From assembly GCA_905372305.1 (NCBI GenBank), contig CAJPOP010000001.1, positions 434,001-498,000 on the forward strand: 64,000 bases of DNA, given 5' to 3'. The notes under the pieces were generated by a model. The model saw nothing but the letters and a program-made list of their open reading frames with translations, ran no database searches and was not told where the DNA came from. Below, in pieces: positions 51,741-60,868 of this stretch (its first letter is position 1; every line of letters begins with the position of its first letter). Source of the DNA: Candidatus Saccharimonadota bacterium (GTDB lineage: Bacteria; Patescibacteriota; Saccharimonadia; Saccharimonadales; Saccharimonadaceae). Position numbers and translations under genes: made by a program.

Positions 51741-52084
51741 ATGAATGAAAGTTTAATGGGGGGCGTTCAGACGATAGGACAGAGTCGTGGCACATGCTTG
51801 CCGACCTGCAAGGCGATTTCGCAGCGCTAGCAGAAAAAACTGAGGATATGTTTGCTGACCCGGAAGTTATAAAGAACGCCGCGTTTGTTGGCTACCTCTT
51901 AGGAGTGAGAAAACACAGAGAACTTGGCGATAGAGCTGCTGACGTTGATCCAGAGACAATTGCAGGAATGCTTAAAGATGTAGTACAAGACGTCGCTTCA
52001 CGCTTAACCTCGCAGGATGAACTTAATCAACTAAACGGCAGAGTCGTAAGACGAGGCGGGCAGCCAGGCGAAGCTAACTTTTAG
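51741..52084 (+). pseudogene. Small hypothetical gene out of frame at a G6 tract
   Basis: AAAAGGAG precedes the ATG at 51741, which reads MNESLMGG, passes six G (about 51758-51763) and then stops after 29 codons. One more G would give MNESLMGGRSDDRTESWHML joined to the 96-residue frame ADLQGDFAALAEKTEDMFAD.. ending GQPGEANF (stop 52084). The joined 114-residue protein is soluble, helical and acidic; no family recognised. Promoter, ribosome site and terminator are all intact, so the gene is expressed machinery with a frame switch or a single-base loss. The downstream frame alone starts at ATG 51794 with no ribosome site. Confidence 0.6.
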
Positions 52085-52114
52085 CGGCGCCTCTTTACGA
52101 GTTAGCTCTTTTGC

Positions 52115-52164
52115 AAATCCGCCTAGCGAGCGCTCCCATCTAGCGTTTGACCTAGGCGGATTTT
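52115..52164 (+). terminator. Terminator after the 51741 gene
   Basis: A 12-bp perfect stem AAATCCGCCTAG (52115-52126) and CTAGGCGGATTT (52152-52163) with a 25-nt loop and T tract. Confidence 0.88.
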
Positions 52165-52198
52165 CATTTTATCGGCAATACTATATAATATGGTCTGT

Positions 52199-52393
52199 AT
52201 GAGATCGCGCGTCAAACTTCATCCGTTATTTTTCGTATCTTTCGCGCTGATGGGCGCGGGCGCGCTGCTGCAGGTGCTAGCGCCGAACAAATATGAAACC
52301 GTTTGCCTAGTCGCCAATATGACCGGCGTAATAACGTTTCTTATAGCCATGATCGTGCAGATAGTCGCCGGCGAAAACAAGAAGCCGCGATAA
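52199..52393 (+). CDS. Small two-helix membrane protein
   Basis: 64 residues from the ATG at 52199: a basic start, helix 1 (PLFFVSFALMGAGALLQVLA), a short loop with a lone Cys, helix 2 (VANMTGVITFLIAMIVQIVA). TATAAT (52184-52189) ends 9 nt before this ATG; another ATG lies directly against the -10 box and cannot be used by that promoter. Function unknown. Confidence 0.6.
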   Translation: MRSRVKLHPLFFVSFALMGAGALLQVLAPNKYETVCLVANMTGVITFLIAMIVQIVAGENKKPR

Positions 52394-52402
52394 CGTACGG
52401 TG

Positions 52403-52972
52403 CTAATTACTAGCTATCTCTTCCAGTGCTTGAGGGCTAATATAGAATTCGCTGGCAGCTGGCTCTATTGACTCGTTGTTATTTGGAACAGGCGAATCGC
52501 TCATAGGAACACCAGAATCGTCATATACATCCCAATTGGTAGATCCACCAGGATGGTAAAGCATATCACCATTATCTGCTTTATCCCACAGCTGACTATC
52601 AGCGCTTATCTCTATCTCGTCACCAGCCCCGTAAGGACGGCAACCTACGCCCAGCTGCATCGTTATTGTTCGATTTTCAGGTACTTTACTTAAGACGGGC
52701 GTCCGACCTATGAGAGAGAGTTCTTCATGTTCCGGCGTATATGTTTTATCAACAACCTCGCCAGTACAAGTTTGGTTATTTAATCCTTCTTCGTACCTCT
52801 TTCTTTGCTCTTCTTCAATATTTTTCACACCTGAAACTACCTTGAGACCCAAGCCAACGCCCACACATACTAACACAAAAGCGCCAAATCCTTGAAGAGC
52901 TGAGCTTCTCTTTAGTTCGTTATTAGCTCTTCTCTCTACTGCACTCCAGCTAGATCTACTTTCTCTTCTCAT
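52403..52972 (-). CDS. Single-pass membrane protein with extracytoplasmic domain
   Basis: About 189 residues from MRRESRSSW: a basic cytoplasmic part, a membrane helix (FGAFVLVCVGVGLGLKVVSGV), a short coiled stretch (NIEEEQRKRYEEGL), then an external domain with two cysteines (QTCTGE, GVGCRP) and a beta-rich pattern (ENRTITMQLGVG). TATAAT on the minus strand (52985-52980) ends 7 nt before the ATG. No family recognised. Overlapping divergent start region with the hydrolase gene. Confidence 0.62.
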   Translation of the reverse strand: MRRESRSSWSAVERRANNELKRSSALQGFGAFVLVCVGVGLGLKVVSGVKNIEEEQRKRYEEGLNNQTCTGEVVDKTYTPEHEELSLIGRTPVLSKVPENRTITMQLGVGCRPYGAGDEIEISADSQLWDKADNGDMLYHPGGSTNWDVYDDSGVPMSDSPVPNNNESIEPAASEFYISPQALEEIASN

Positions 52973-53101
52973 GTGGATAATTATATCACAACAAACATTA
53001 GACAACTAGGACGGTTATTGCACGTACTTCAGTATAGTTCGCGACACAGATTAGCTAGAACTATGTCGCGCTTTATCCCTATAAATGTTACACTTGTTAA
53101 T

Positions 53102-54112
53102 ATGTTTGACCGCTTCATCCATCGCTGGCTGCGTATTCCGTATGTGCTTAATTTGCATTATTTTTCTCGTCCGAGCCGGCCGAAGGCGACTATCCTCTTG
53201 ATTCACGGGCTGGGCACGTCGTGGCAAACTTGGAAGCCGCTGGAGCCGTACCTACCGAAGGATACGCGGGTAATTGCCATTGATATGCTGGGTTTTGGCA
53301 ATTCGCCCAAACCTGATTGGAAGTCTTATGATGTGCGCGACCAAGCCGCCAGTATCGCCGCTACTTTACGCCAAAAGGCAATTACTCGCCTCGACGTTGT
53401 CATCGGACATTCCATGGGTTCGCTGGCCGCAGTGGAGCTAGCCAAACAGCATCCGCATTTAAGTCGTTCGCTCATCTTGTGCAGTCCGCCGATGTATCGC
53501 CCGCAAATAGACGAGCGGTTTCATCATCCAGAGAAAGCCCTGCGCGCTTTTTATCGATTTCTTCGCCGTCATCCAGACGGCTCAAAGCGCATTCTGCAAT
53601 TTGCTGACCATCATAATATTTGGCCTGACGCTGGCTTTCAGGCCGACCAAGTCACTGCCGATTCTTTCCTGACTGCCCTGAACACTGCCATAATCAACCA
53701 GACGGCACTGGATGACGTTGCTCAATTGAAATTGCCAATTACTATTCTGTCCGGTAAGCTTGACCCGCTGATCGTTGAAGGAAATTTGAAGAAGTTAGCC
53801 AAAGAGCATAAAAATATCATCCGTCGGTCGATGACTATGCAAGGCCACGAAGTAACAGACGCCTACGCCAAACGTTTGTCTGGACTTATCAAGCAGCACC
53901 TGGCGGGCGAATACCCGCGCAAGAAGCCGCCGCGGCTTAAAACTGTTCCAACGAAGCTCAAGCGTGCAGCCCTAAAAGGAGCAGCTAAAGCGCCGAAAAC
54001 TCTCCGTGCTGTCCCGAAAAAACTGCGCCCATCTGGTAAAAAACGCCGCAACGCCCAGGAGTCATTCGCGGCTAGCCAGAAGCACGCTCAAAGAATAGGC
54101 AGGAAAACTTAG
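53102..54112 (+). CDS. Alpha/beta hydrolase with basic C-terminal tail
   Basis: About 336 residues. The fold shows the oxyanion region ILLIHGLGTSWQTW, nucleophile elbow VIGHSMGSLAAVE (Ser), an acid in SGKLDPL and a late His in MQGHEVTDAY: a complete triad. The last 75 residues are a highly basic K/R/A/P tail (PRLKTVPTKLKRAALKGAA), unusual for the family and perhaps nucleic-acid or membrane binding. In-frame Mets exist at 52973 and 53063; 53102 is preferred because TACACT lies 7 nt upstream and the fold starts just after. Substrate unknown. Confidence 0.83.
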   Translation: MFDRFIHRWLRIPYVLNLHYFSRPSRPKATILLIHGLGTSWQTWKPLEPYLPKDTRVIAIDMLGFGNSPKPDWKSYDVRDQAASIAATLRQKAITRLDVVIGHSMGSLAAVELAKQHPHLSRSLILCSPPMYRPQIDERFHHPEKALRAFYRFLRRHPDGSKRILQFADHHNIWPDAGFQADQVTADSFLTALNTAIINQTALDDVAQLKLPITILSGKLDPLIVEGNLKKLAKEHKNIIRRSMTMQGHEVTDAYAKRLSGLIKQHLAGEYPRKKPPRLKTVPTKLKRAALKGAAKAPKTLRAVPKKLRPSGKKRRNAQESFAASQKHAQRIGRKT

Positions 54113-54162
54113 TTTTTATAAGTTATTTGCGAAAATATCAATGAAAGTGTAGAATAATATTC

Positions 54163-55797
54163 ATGAGTTTAGATAGAGATTTTGGTAGAAATTTTGGTAG
54201 CGCGGAAACCTCCGTACATAATCCGTGGGTATCGGACGTTGTGCCGCCTATTGAGCAAAATTTGCATTCTTTTGAATTTCCAGAAGATGTCGAGACAGCG
54301 CTACGAAATGCAGAAATTTTGCGTGCTCAGGCTGAAGATAGATCGGGAATAATAACAAATCCGATTATAGCAGCCAGAAAAGAACTTAGTGACCTTCCTG
54401 AGTTTGACATATTGTCCCGTACTAAGGGTGGTTTTACGATCATTATAAAGCGGGAGACGCGTCTGTCGCTGATGTTATGCGGTATACTTTAGGAGCTGCT
54501 ACTGCTAAACCTGAGGTCATGGAGTATGTAGGTTTTTATTGGTTGACAACATTTGGTACAGAAAAGCCTATTTTTCCCTCCGATGCTGATAACGAAAGAA
54601 ATGCAAACGTTTCGGCAGCAAGAGAGTGGTTTTCTAATAACCAAGAAGTAATGGCTAATGCCCTAAAGATCCGCTTTATCAATTGGCTAGCAAATTCGTA
54701 TCTAGCCATTCGAGGGCTTTAGATGAATTTGATTTAATTTGCGGCGTCGGTATTCGCCAGGCTTTGGGCAACCTAAAGGCTTTGCCTTTTGATGATGACA
54801 CTACAGAACAAATAAAGACCTCCCTCATGGCAAGAATTCAAGAGGAAAGGTCTGAGCTATTAGAACAATGCGTGCAGTCAGAAGTAGACAGTGTTAAGGA
54901 AGAAATTGGCAAATGTAAGGACGGCATCTTGCTCTCAAGTCCTAAGGAGTATGATTATAAACTTGATGATCTACAGAGGAGTTTAGTCCATGACGAGGTA
55001 CGTTCTAGAATAAATGAAGCAGACGCCGCCGCCGCGATTGAAAGCTTAGAGAAATGGCGCGCGTTTGTTACTGATGCGTTCGACGACATTGAGTACATGG
55101 ACAGTTCAGATATACTTGGTGAAAATCATTAAGAGTAAAACCGCCGATATCTATTAAAGAAATAGATGAACGCATGTATTCGGGAATAATGACAGAAGCG
55201 GAAAAAGGTCAATATCTAGCCCTAAGAGAAAAAATTGTCCAGTATGAAAATATAGTAAGAGAATATTCGCCGCTTGGGATGGATGATGGCGATGATTTTT
55301 CAGAACACAGACAGGCTATACTTGATGATGAGTATTTTAAGAAAAGGTTTGCCCAGGAAGTTAGGTTTGCAATTGATCCGGTTAGGCTTGCGAGGAAACT
55401 TGCTGGCGGCAGCGACTTTGTTTTTGACGATGAATTAACATCTCGCGCCCTTCATGTTTTGGCATCTGAGGATGAAGATTTTATACAAAAGCTAGGTTTA
55501 GCAGATGAGGCTAATAAAGTTAAAGCGACACTTCAAGAAGGACGGGACTCCAGAAAATTCGGAGATCTTGATATCATTGACTCTTTGCTTAAAAGTAAGT
55601 TTACGGAAAAGGAGCGAAAGTGTCTAATGCTTTTGGGGGCAAAGAGTGTTTACGAAAGCATAGTAAGTTGCGAAATCTATGAAGATGAAATTAGAGATAC
55701 AGTCAGTCTCGTGATGGATAGGCTCGATTTGGCTGGAGTGGAACATGAAATCAGCGAGGATGATTTCATTGAAGCTGCGATAAATACCTGCAAATAA
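54163..55797 (+). pseudogene. Long hypothetical gene broken by three one-base frameshifts
   Basis: From a leaderless-type ATG at 54163 (TAGAAT ends 7 nt before) four successive frames cover 1.6 kb with the same acidic, helical composition: 54163-54450, to about 54700, to about 55130, and on to 55797. At each junction one added base restores continuity, for example IIKAGDASVADVMRYTLGAA at about 54450, FINWLA to SSHSRALDEFD near 54690, and near 55130 before KEIDERMYSGIMTEAE. The intact ancestor would have had about 545 residues. No domain recognised. Three independent losses make decay more likely than a programmed event. Confidence 0.65.
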
Positions 55798-55849
55798 TAA
55801 ATTGAAATAGACGGCTCATAGTTGCTATAATTATCCTAAAGGAGTAACT

Positions 55850-56311
55850 ATGAATCATACAATTTTTGACGATATCGTATCAGGTAAAATGAAATCTTGG
55901 AAGGTTTGGGAGGACGAGAAGTTTTTAGCGTTTTTGACGCCGTTTCCAAATACACCGGGCTTTACTGTGGTAATACCGAAACAGAATCCAGGCGATTACG
56001 TATTTTCCTTGGATGATGAATTGTATACTGAGATGATGTTGGCGGTGAAAAAGGTTGCCAATATCTTAGAAAAAGCTTTCGATACGCCGCGAGTAGCGTT
56101 GATTTTTGAGGGTACGGGCGTGGCGCATGTTCATGCCAAGTTAGTGCCGCTGCATGGAGATTTGGCGAAGGGTATCGGCTCGCCTGTATCTCACGAGCAG
56201 GCGTTTTACGCGGAATATCCAGGCTGGCTGACCACTGCTGATGGCCCAAAAATGGACGACGCTCAGCTGGATGAAATTCAGGCACGGATTTTGGCAGCGC
56301 AGGGTAAATAA
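55850..56311 (+). CDS. HIT-family protein with changed histidine triad
   Basis: 153 residues of the HIT nucleotide-binding fold: FLTPFPNTPGFTVVIPKQNPG (in parts) near residues 30-50 and GTGVAHVHAKLVP near 103-115. The usual HxHxHxx reads HVHAK, with Lys at the third position, so hydrolase activity may differ. Acts on nucleotides or nucleotidyl compounds. TATAAT about 20 nt upstream and AAAGGAG before the ATG. Confidence 0.85.
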   Translation: MNHTIFDDIVSGKMKSWKVWEDEKFLAFLTPFPNTPGFTVVIPKQNPGDYVFSLDDELYTEMMLAVKKVANILEKAFDTPRVALIFEGTGVAHVHAKLVPLHGDLAKGIGSPVSHEQAFYAEYPGWLTTADGPKMDDAQLDEIQARILAAQGK

Positions 56312-56337
56312 TTGTTTGTGTAAATTGGAGGTATAAA

Positions 56338-57303
56338 ATGGCTGCAGCGCTAAGCGGTAAGAAAACAATACTAATTATAATATGCGTGATACTTGCGCTG
56401 ATAGCAGGATTTGCGGCTTGGGCGTTTCTGTGGCCTAGCCGCAGCGCCGACCTGCAGAAAGCTAATATCCAGCGGCGCGATTATGACCAGTCGGTGGCGG
56501 ATATCCAAAAAGTCATTGCCGATGATACCGCTAACAGCGAAGTGCGGCCAGATTGCCGGCCGATTTTGAAAACTCACGGTAAGAAAACTGCTCGCGCGGT
56601 GATGATTCTTCACGGCGTTAGCGGTTGTCCGAACGGCCCAGCGGAGTTGGCGGAGCGTTTCTATCAAGCCGGGTACAATGTTTACGTGCCGCGGGCGCCG
56701 CACCACGGACTGAGCGATAAGAAATTACATAGCCAAGTGCGCGCCGCCGAATTGGTGAAATTCATGAGCGACAGCGCTGGATTAGTCAGCGGTTTAGGCG
56801 ACGAGCTGGGCGTGATCGGCCATTCCGGCGGCGGTACGCTAGCGACATGGTTGGCGCAATATGGCGGCGGGTTGTTCTCGCGAGTACTGCTGATAGCGCC
56901 GTACTACGAACCGGACGCTTCAAAAGCGCCGAAATGGCAAATGCCGCTGCTGCGCAATGTTTACGGCAACCATTTGCTACCAGATCAATTCTTTGACGAT
57001 ATCTTGTCGTACCGGGCGCTGGCGAATTACGTGATTATCAAGCAGAATTATCGCAATGACCTCAAAGCCGAGGGTCTGAAATATGTCGGCTTGATAATCG
57101 GCAGCGAAGACGATTTGATTGATAAAACCATGGCGCTGAATATCGCCGAAGGTATGGCTAAAGCCAGCGGCGCCAGATTCAGCTACGAGACGACGCCAGC
57201 CTACATGGGCGCTGGGCACGAATTGCTGTCGCCGGATGATAAAATTGTCAAGAAGTACAAAAAAGAGCTGTACGACATGTACGTGCGAGTGTATGAAAAG
57301 TGA
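56338..57303 (+). CDS. Membrane-anchored alpha/beta hydrolase (lipase/esterase-like)
   Basis: 321 residues: an N-terminal membrane anchor (TILIIICVILALIAGFAAWAF in parts, about 10-32), then a hydrolase fold with MILHGVSGCPNGPAEL, AGYNVYVPRAPHHG, nucleophile elbow VIGHSGGGTLATW (Ser), an acid in GSEDDLID and a His in MGAGHELLSP. The catalytic domain is predicted outside the membrane. Similar to carboxylesterase/monoacylglycerol-lipase-like proteins. Preceded by TTGGAGG; separated from the HIT gene by 26 bp. Confidence 0.85.
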   Translation: MAAALSGKKTILIIICVILALIAGFAAWAFLWPSRSADLQKANIQRRDYDQSVADIQKVIADDTANSEVRPDCRPILKTHGKKTARAVMILHGVSGCPNGPAELAERFYQAGYNVYVPRAPHHGLSDKKLHSQVRAAELVKFMSDSAGLVSGLGDELGVIGHSGGGTLATWLAQYGGGLFSRVLLIAPYYEPDASKAPKWQMPLLRNVYGNHLLPDQFFDDILSYRALANYVIIKQNYRNDLKAEGLKYVGLIIGSEDDLIDKTMALNIAEGMAKASGARFSYETTPAYMGAGHELLSPDDKIVKKYKKELYDMYVRVYEK

Positions 57304-57377
57304 TTGGAAGTGTCGAAGTTCGCGCTGGAAAGGAAAATTACTATAACTAATTATAAGACAGGCGGTCTGGCGTTTTG

Positions 57378-58040
57378 ATGGCGCGCAAAAATACTATTCT
57401 CCTAGTTGAAGACGAACCCGCCGTGCGTCAAGGCACCGAGCAATTCCTCCGCCAGCGCGGCTTTACGGTGGTGACGGCGACCAGCGGCGAGGAAGCACTG
57501 GAGAAATTTACTGAGGCAGATGTGATTATCCTTGACATCATGCTGCCGGGGATGAGTGGCATTGAAGTATTGCACCAAATTCGCCAGACGAGCGACGTGC
57601 CGGTACTGATGTTGACGGCGCTGCATGATGAGCCGACGCAAGTTGTGAGTTTTGACGAGCTGGCGGATGATTATATGAATAAGCCGTTTTCGCTGGTGAT
57701 TTTGGAAAAGCGAATTAAGGCACTGCTTCGCCGTCAGCAGTCTGTCAAAAAAACCTTGTGGCAGCGCGGTCTGGCCTCGGTGGATTTTGCAGCCTATCAA
57801 GGGTTTTATGATGGCAGCGACGCCCACCTCAAACCTAAGGAAGTCCAACTCCTCAAGCTGCTCGTCGATAATCCAAACATGGTCTGGAGCCGGCAGTCTA
57901 TCATTGATAAGTTATGGCTTGATGACGAGGTGCCGTTCGACCGGGTGATCGATGTCTACATCAAAAACCTGCGCAAGAAATTACACCTGGACTGCATTAT
58001 CACGGTGAAGGGAGTGGGCTATCGCTATGAAGAATCTTAA
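57378..58040 (+). CDS. OmpR/PhoB-family response regulator
   Basis: 220 residues: receiver domain with LVEDEPAV (acid pocket), phosphorylation site D53 in IILDIMLPGMSG, Thr in LMLTAL and Lys in DYMNKPFS, then a winged helix-turn-helix DNA-binding domain ending RVIDVYIKNLRKKL..GVGYRYE. Overlaps the kinase gene by 14 bp, a classical two-component operon. The signal is unknown. Confidence 0.95.
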   Translation: MARKNTILLVEDEPAVRQGTEQFLRQRGFTVVTATSGEEALEKFTEADVIILDIMLPGMSGIEVLHQIRQTSDVPVLMLTALHDEPTQVVSFDELADDYMNKPFSLVILEKRIKALLRRQQSVKKTLWQRGLASVDFAAYQGFYDGSDAHLKPKEVQLLKLLVDNPNMVWSRQSIIDKLWLDDEVPFDRVIDVYIKNLRKKLHLDCIITVKGVGYRYEES

Positions 58041-59409
58041 ATTATTCCCCAAAACATTTCTGGTGTCAATCGGCCTATTTGCGGCGTTGATTATCCTGGT
58101 GCATGCGCTGGTCTACACCTTGATGCCGCAATTTTATTTACAGCAAAAAGAGCGCGAGGCGGCGGATAATCTCACAGCATTGACAACCGAACTACGTGGT
58201 AAATCTACCGAGGACATACGTCGGACTAGTCAAGAATTTGCTCAGATGAAAAATGTTAATATCACGCTGACAATTGACGGGCGCGACCAGTATTTTCAAG
58301 GTTTTCAGTCGATCAACATCGTGACCGATAGTGGTAAATCGGTCGATACTAGCGTGGTAAAAATTGCTGACGGGCAGACTGTCGATCCGCGCTCGGTGAT
58401 TTTGCGGCATGGCAGTGTGACGAACAACCAAGGCCAAACGATTACGGTCAAGCTGCTGGCCGACGTGGCGCCCGTCACTCAGGCCAAGCTCGCCACCTTG
58501 CAGGTGTTGCCATATACCATGCTCGGCTCGCTATTGGTGGCGCTCGTGTTTTCGTACTTGTATAGCCGCTTTGTGACGCGGCCGATTCGCCAGATGGCGG
58601 CGGTGACCACGACCATGCAGCGGCTGGAAAAGGACGCGCGCTATCCAGTGAATAGCCGTGATGAAATCGGCGTGCTGGGGCGAAATATTAATGAACTCTA
58701 TCAAAATCTGTGGCAAACGATTCGCTCGCTGGAGCATGAGAATAAGCGGATAACCCAGCTTGAGAAAGAGAAAATCGCCTTCCTCCATGCGGCCTCGCAC
58801 GAGTTGAAAACGCCGCTAGCAGCCCTCCGGATCATGCTTGAGAATATGCAACTCAACATCGGCGAGTATAAAAATCGCGATCATTACCTGGTGGAATCGG
58901 TGGCACAGGTTGACCGCTTGGCGGCAATGGTGAATGATGTCTTGCGTTCTGGCAGTGTCGCCGAGCAGGCTCTGCGTCAGGAGAAGCGGCTAAGGATTGA
59001 TAAGCTAATCACTGAAGTGGTTGACGATTACCGCCTGCTAGCAAAAATGCGCGGCATGACTTTCGGGGTTAATACAGAGCCGACGACCATTCGTATTAAC
59101 CGCGACATGATGCGCCACGTCATCTCGAACCTGGTGTCAAACGCGGTGCGCCACGGCGACGCCGGGAGCGTGATAAAAATTACCTGCAACCAGCATGAGC
59201 TGGCCATCGAAAACGCCTGCAAACCACTCACCAAACAACAACTCCAGCACGTCTTCGACCCGTTTTATAGGAGCAATGCCGCCACGAAACAGCACGCCGA
59301 CAGTAGCGGCATTGGCCTCTACACCGTAAAAATGCTACTCGACGCTAAGAGTCTGGATTATGAGTTTGTGCCACACGGGCGGGGAATGCGGTTTGTGGTG
59401 AGACTATAA
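58027..59409 (+). CDS. Sensor histidine kinase
   Basis: 460 residues: membrane helices at about 10-33 and 160-180 enclosing an external sensor domain, HAMP (about 182-235), dimerisation/phosphoacceptor domain with H258 in LHAASHELKTPLAAL, and an ATPase domain with N box HVISNLVSNAVRHG, F box FDPFYRS and G2 SSGIGLYTV. The DxG motif of the ATPase is replaced (AIENACKPL), seen in some active kinases. Partner of the upstream regulator. Confidence 0.95.
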   Translation: MKNLKLFPKTFLVSIGLFAALIILVHALVYTLMPQFYLQQKEREAADNLTALTTELRGKSTEDIRRTSQEFAQMKNVNITLTIDGRDQYFQGFQSINIVTDSGKSVDTSVVKIADGQTVDPRSVILRHGSVTNNQGQTITVKLLADVAPVTQAKLATLQVLPYTMLGSLLVALVFSYLYSRFVTRPIRQMAAVTTTMQRLEKDARYPVNSRDEIGVLGRNINELYQNLWQTIRSLEHENKRITQLEKEKIAFLHAASHELKTPLAALRIMLENMQLNIGEYKNRDHYLVESVAQVDRLAAMVNDVLRSGSVAEQALRQEKRLRIDKLITEVVDDYRLLAKMRGMTFGVNTEPTTIRINRDMMRHVISNLVSNAVRHGDAGSVIKITCNQHELAIENACKPLTKQQLQHVFDPFYRSNAATKQHADSSGIGLYTVKMLLDAKSLDYEFVPHGRGMRFVVRL

Positions 59410-59856
59410 TTTTACTTGTTTATCGTAACTTATAATATCCACACCCTGCCGCATTAAAAACTTTTGCGCCTCATCGTCCAACCTGCAATTCATAAAGCGC
59501 GATCGCGCCGCCAATTCGCCGCTACCATAAACAAATTGCGTTTCCTCGTCGTATTTCATGCCGCGAAAGTCGCAGCCCTCTGCCTCAATAATAGCTTTGA
59601 CGCCGCGAAAATCCACATTCCGAACCGACGAATTGGTAAAATAAATCGGCTGCCCGTAAATATGCTTTGCACCGTCCAGATTACAGTTCTCAAACATAAA
59701 AAATCCCATGACAAACTGGTCAAAATCAACACCAGAAAAATCCTCATCTACAAATTGAACAAGTTCGCCCTCTTGGATCGCGGGGTAACGCTCACGCTGA
59801 TAAGCTGGCAAATCATTGGCACGAATGGCAGCGGCGATGTTATCAGTAAATCTCAT
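59404..59856 (-). CDS. Pentapeptide-like repeat protein
   Basis: About 150 residues from MRFTDNIAAAIRAN. The middle (GVDFDQFVMGFFMFENCNLDG.., NVDFRGVKAIIEAEGCDFRG) has the every-fifth-residue F/L/C pattern with DF, NC and CDF cores, like degenerate pentapeptide repeats forming a right-handed beta helix. Such proteins can mimic DNA or act as scaffolds. Convergent with the kinase gene (6-bp overlap). An in-frame Met at 59910 is less likely. Confidence 0.6.
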   Translation of the reverse strand: MRFTDNIAAAIRANDLPAYQRERYPAIQEGELVQFVDEDFSGVDFDQFVMGFFMFENCNLDGAKHIYGQPIYFTNSSVRNVDFRGVKAIIEAEGCDFRGMKYDEETQFVYGSGELAARSRFMNCRLDDEAQKFLMRQGVDIISYDKQVKL

Positions 59857-59942
59857 AATAATACAAGGATAGAGCAGTTTTTGATTTATGCCAAAGGCAA
59901 GGGCAGACATGCTTAGGTCTGCGAAGTAGCGACTAGATTAGA

Positions 59943-60173
59943 CTAGCCCTGATCCTGACGGGGCACATCCTGCCAGCCACGGTTCTGAGGGATGTCTGCG
60001 AGCGTGCCGTCGGCGTTGTAGACCGCCGTCGCATGCCCGATGGAGCCATCTCCAGTGGGTCCGTGCTGGTTGTAGTAGTATCCGCCCGGAACGTTGGGAT
60101 CGTTGGTCGAGTTGACGGTGTGGGAGGTCCCATCCGGGTCGATCCAACGCTCACCATCCTGGTAGCCGCTCAT
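59943..60173 (-). CDS. Small GC-rich protein, possibly acquired
   Basis: 76 residues starting MSGYQDGERWIDPDGTSHTV, with GAAAGGTG 9 nt before the ATG. Polar and glycine, asparagine and tyrosine rich (GGYYYNQHGPTGDGS), no signal peptide, not recognised. Codon third positions are mostly G or C (TAC, CAG, GAC, ATC, GCG), clearly unlike flanking genes, which points to a recent arrival from a high-GC donor. Two other minus-strand frames are open here but lack a ribosome site. Confidence 0.6.
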   Translation of the reverse strand: MSGYQDGERWIDPDGTSHTVNSTNDPNVPGGYYYNQHGPTGDGSIGHATAVYNADGTLADIPQNRGWQDVPRQDQG

Positions 60174-60226
60174 GGACTACACCTTTCTACTAGTGCCTGC
60201 TCAATGCGCAGAATTACGCAAAAAGC

Positions 60227-60244
60227 TGATATATATATATATCA
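60227..60244. repeat. AT palindrome between divergent genes
   Basis: TGATATATATATATATCA, an 18-bp perfect palindrome of AT steps, lying between the minus-strand 59943 gene and the plus-strand Ham1-like gene. Dinucleotide repeats in promoters can change spacing. Confidence 0.5.
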
Positions 60245-60304
60245 ATACTGGAATCCTTTGTCAAGCGATTTTACGGAAATTGCAGCAAAATGTATTATTA
60301 GTCC

Positions 60305-60868
60305 ATGGACTTAATCTACGCGACGACTAATAAACACAAATTTGCTGGCGCTAAACAGGCGCTGGCAGGAACGGACATCAACTTGATCGCGCCAGACGAA
60401 ACCTTGCCTGATGTGCCAGAAATCCAATCCGACGATCAACAAGCCGTCTCTGTCGATAAAGCGCTAAAATATTACGATCTACTTAAGCGTCCGCTGGTGG
60501 TAATGGATTCAGGTCTGTTCATCAACGAGCTGGGCGGCTTTCCCGGCGTTTACACCAAATACGCGCTCGACACCATCGGTATTGACAGGATAATTCAGCT
60601 GCTCGGCGCCGCCGCTCGGGCGTACACGCAGCGCACGATTACTTACTTTGATGGCGGTGAACCGCGGACATTCACCCTGAAAATCCACGGTACACTGTTG
60701 AAAAATCCGCGCGGCAACAATGGACGCAATTACGACAAATATTTCTTGCCAGAGAATAAAAACAAAACGCTCGCTGAAATGACTGATGAAGAGAAAGCGG
60801 AATTAACAGCAGTGGTTTGGCAAGAGTTGGCGGCGCGGCTGTCTGTGCTAAAATTAAACCATGAATGA
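60305..60868 (+). CDS. Ham1/RdgB-family nucleoside triphosphate pyrophosphatase
   Basis: 187 residues. Removes non-canonical purine nucleotides (ITP/XTP) from the pool. IYATTNKHKFAGAKQAL at the start, VVMDSGLFINELGGFPGVYTK (in parts: GGFPGVYTK) and a late DKYFLPENKNKTLAEMTDEEK region follow the family. Leaderless-type start: TATTAT (60293-60298) ends 6 nt before the ATG. Overlaps the following YetF-like gene by 8 bp. A second, broken family member lies at 62.8 kb. Confidence 0.87.
   Translation: MDLIYATTNKHKFAGAKQALAGTDINLIAPDETLPDVPEIQSDDQQAVSVDKALKYYDLLKRPLVVMDSGLFINELGGFPGVYTKYALDTIGIDRIIQLLGAAARAYTQRTITYFDGGEPRTFTLKIHGTLLKNPRGNNGRNYDKYFLPENKNKTLAEMTDEEKAELTAVVWQELAARLSVLKLNHE

Noticed and set aside
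54683..55132. Separate genes for each of the four frames in 54163-55797
   Set aside because: Only the first has promoter signals; the pieces share composition and need one-base joins.
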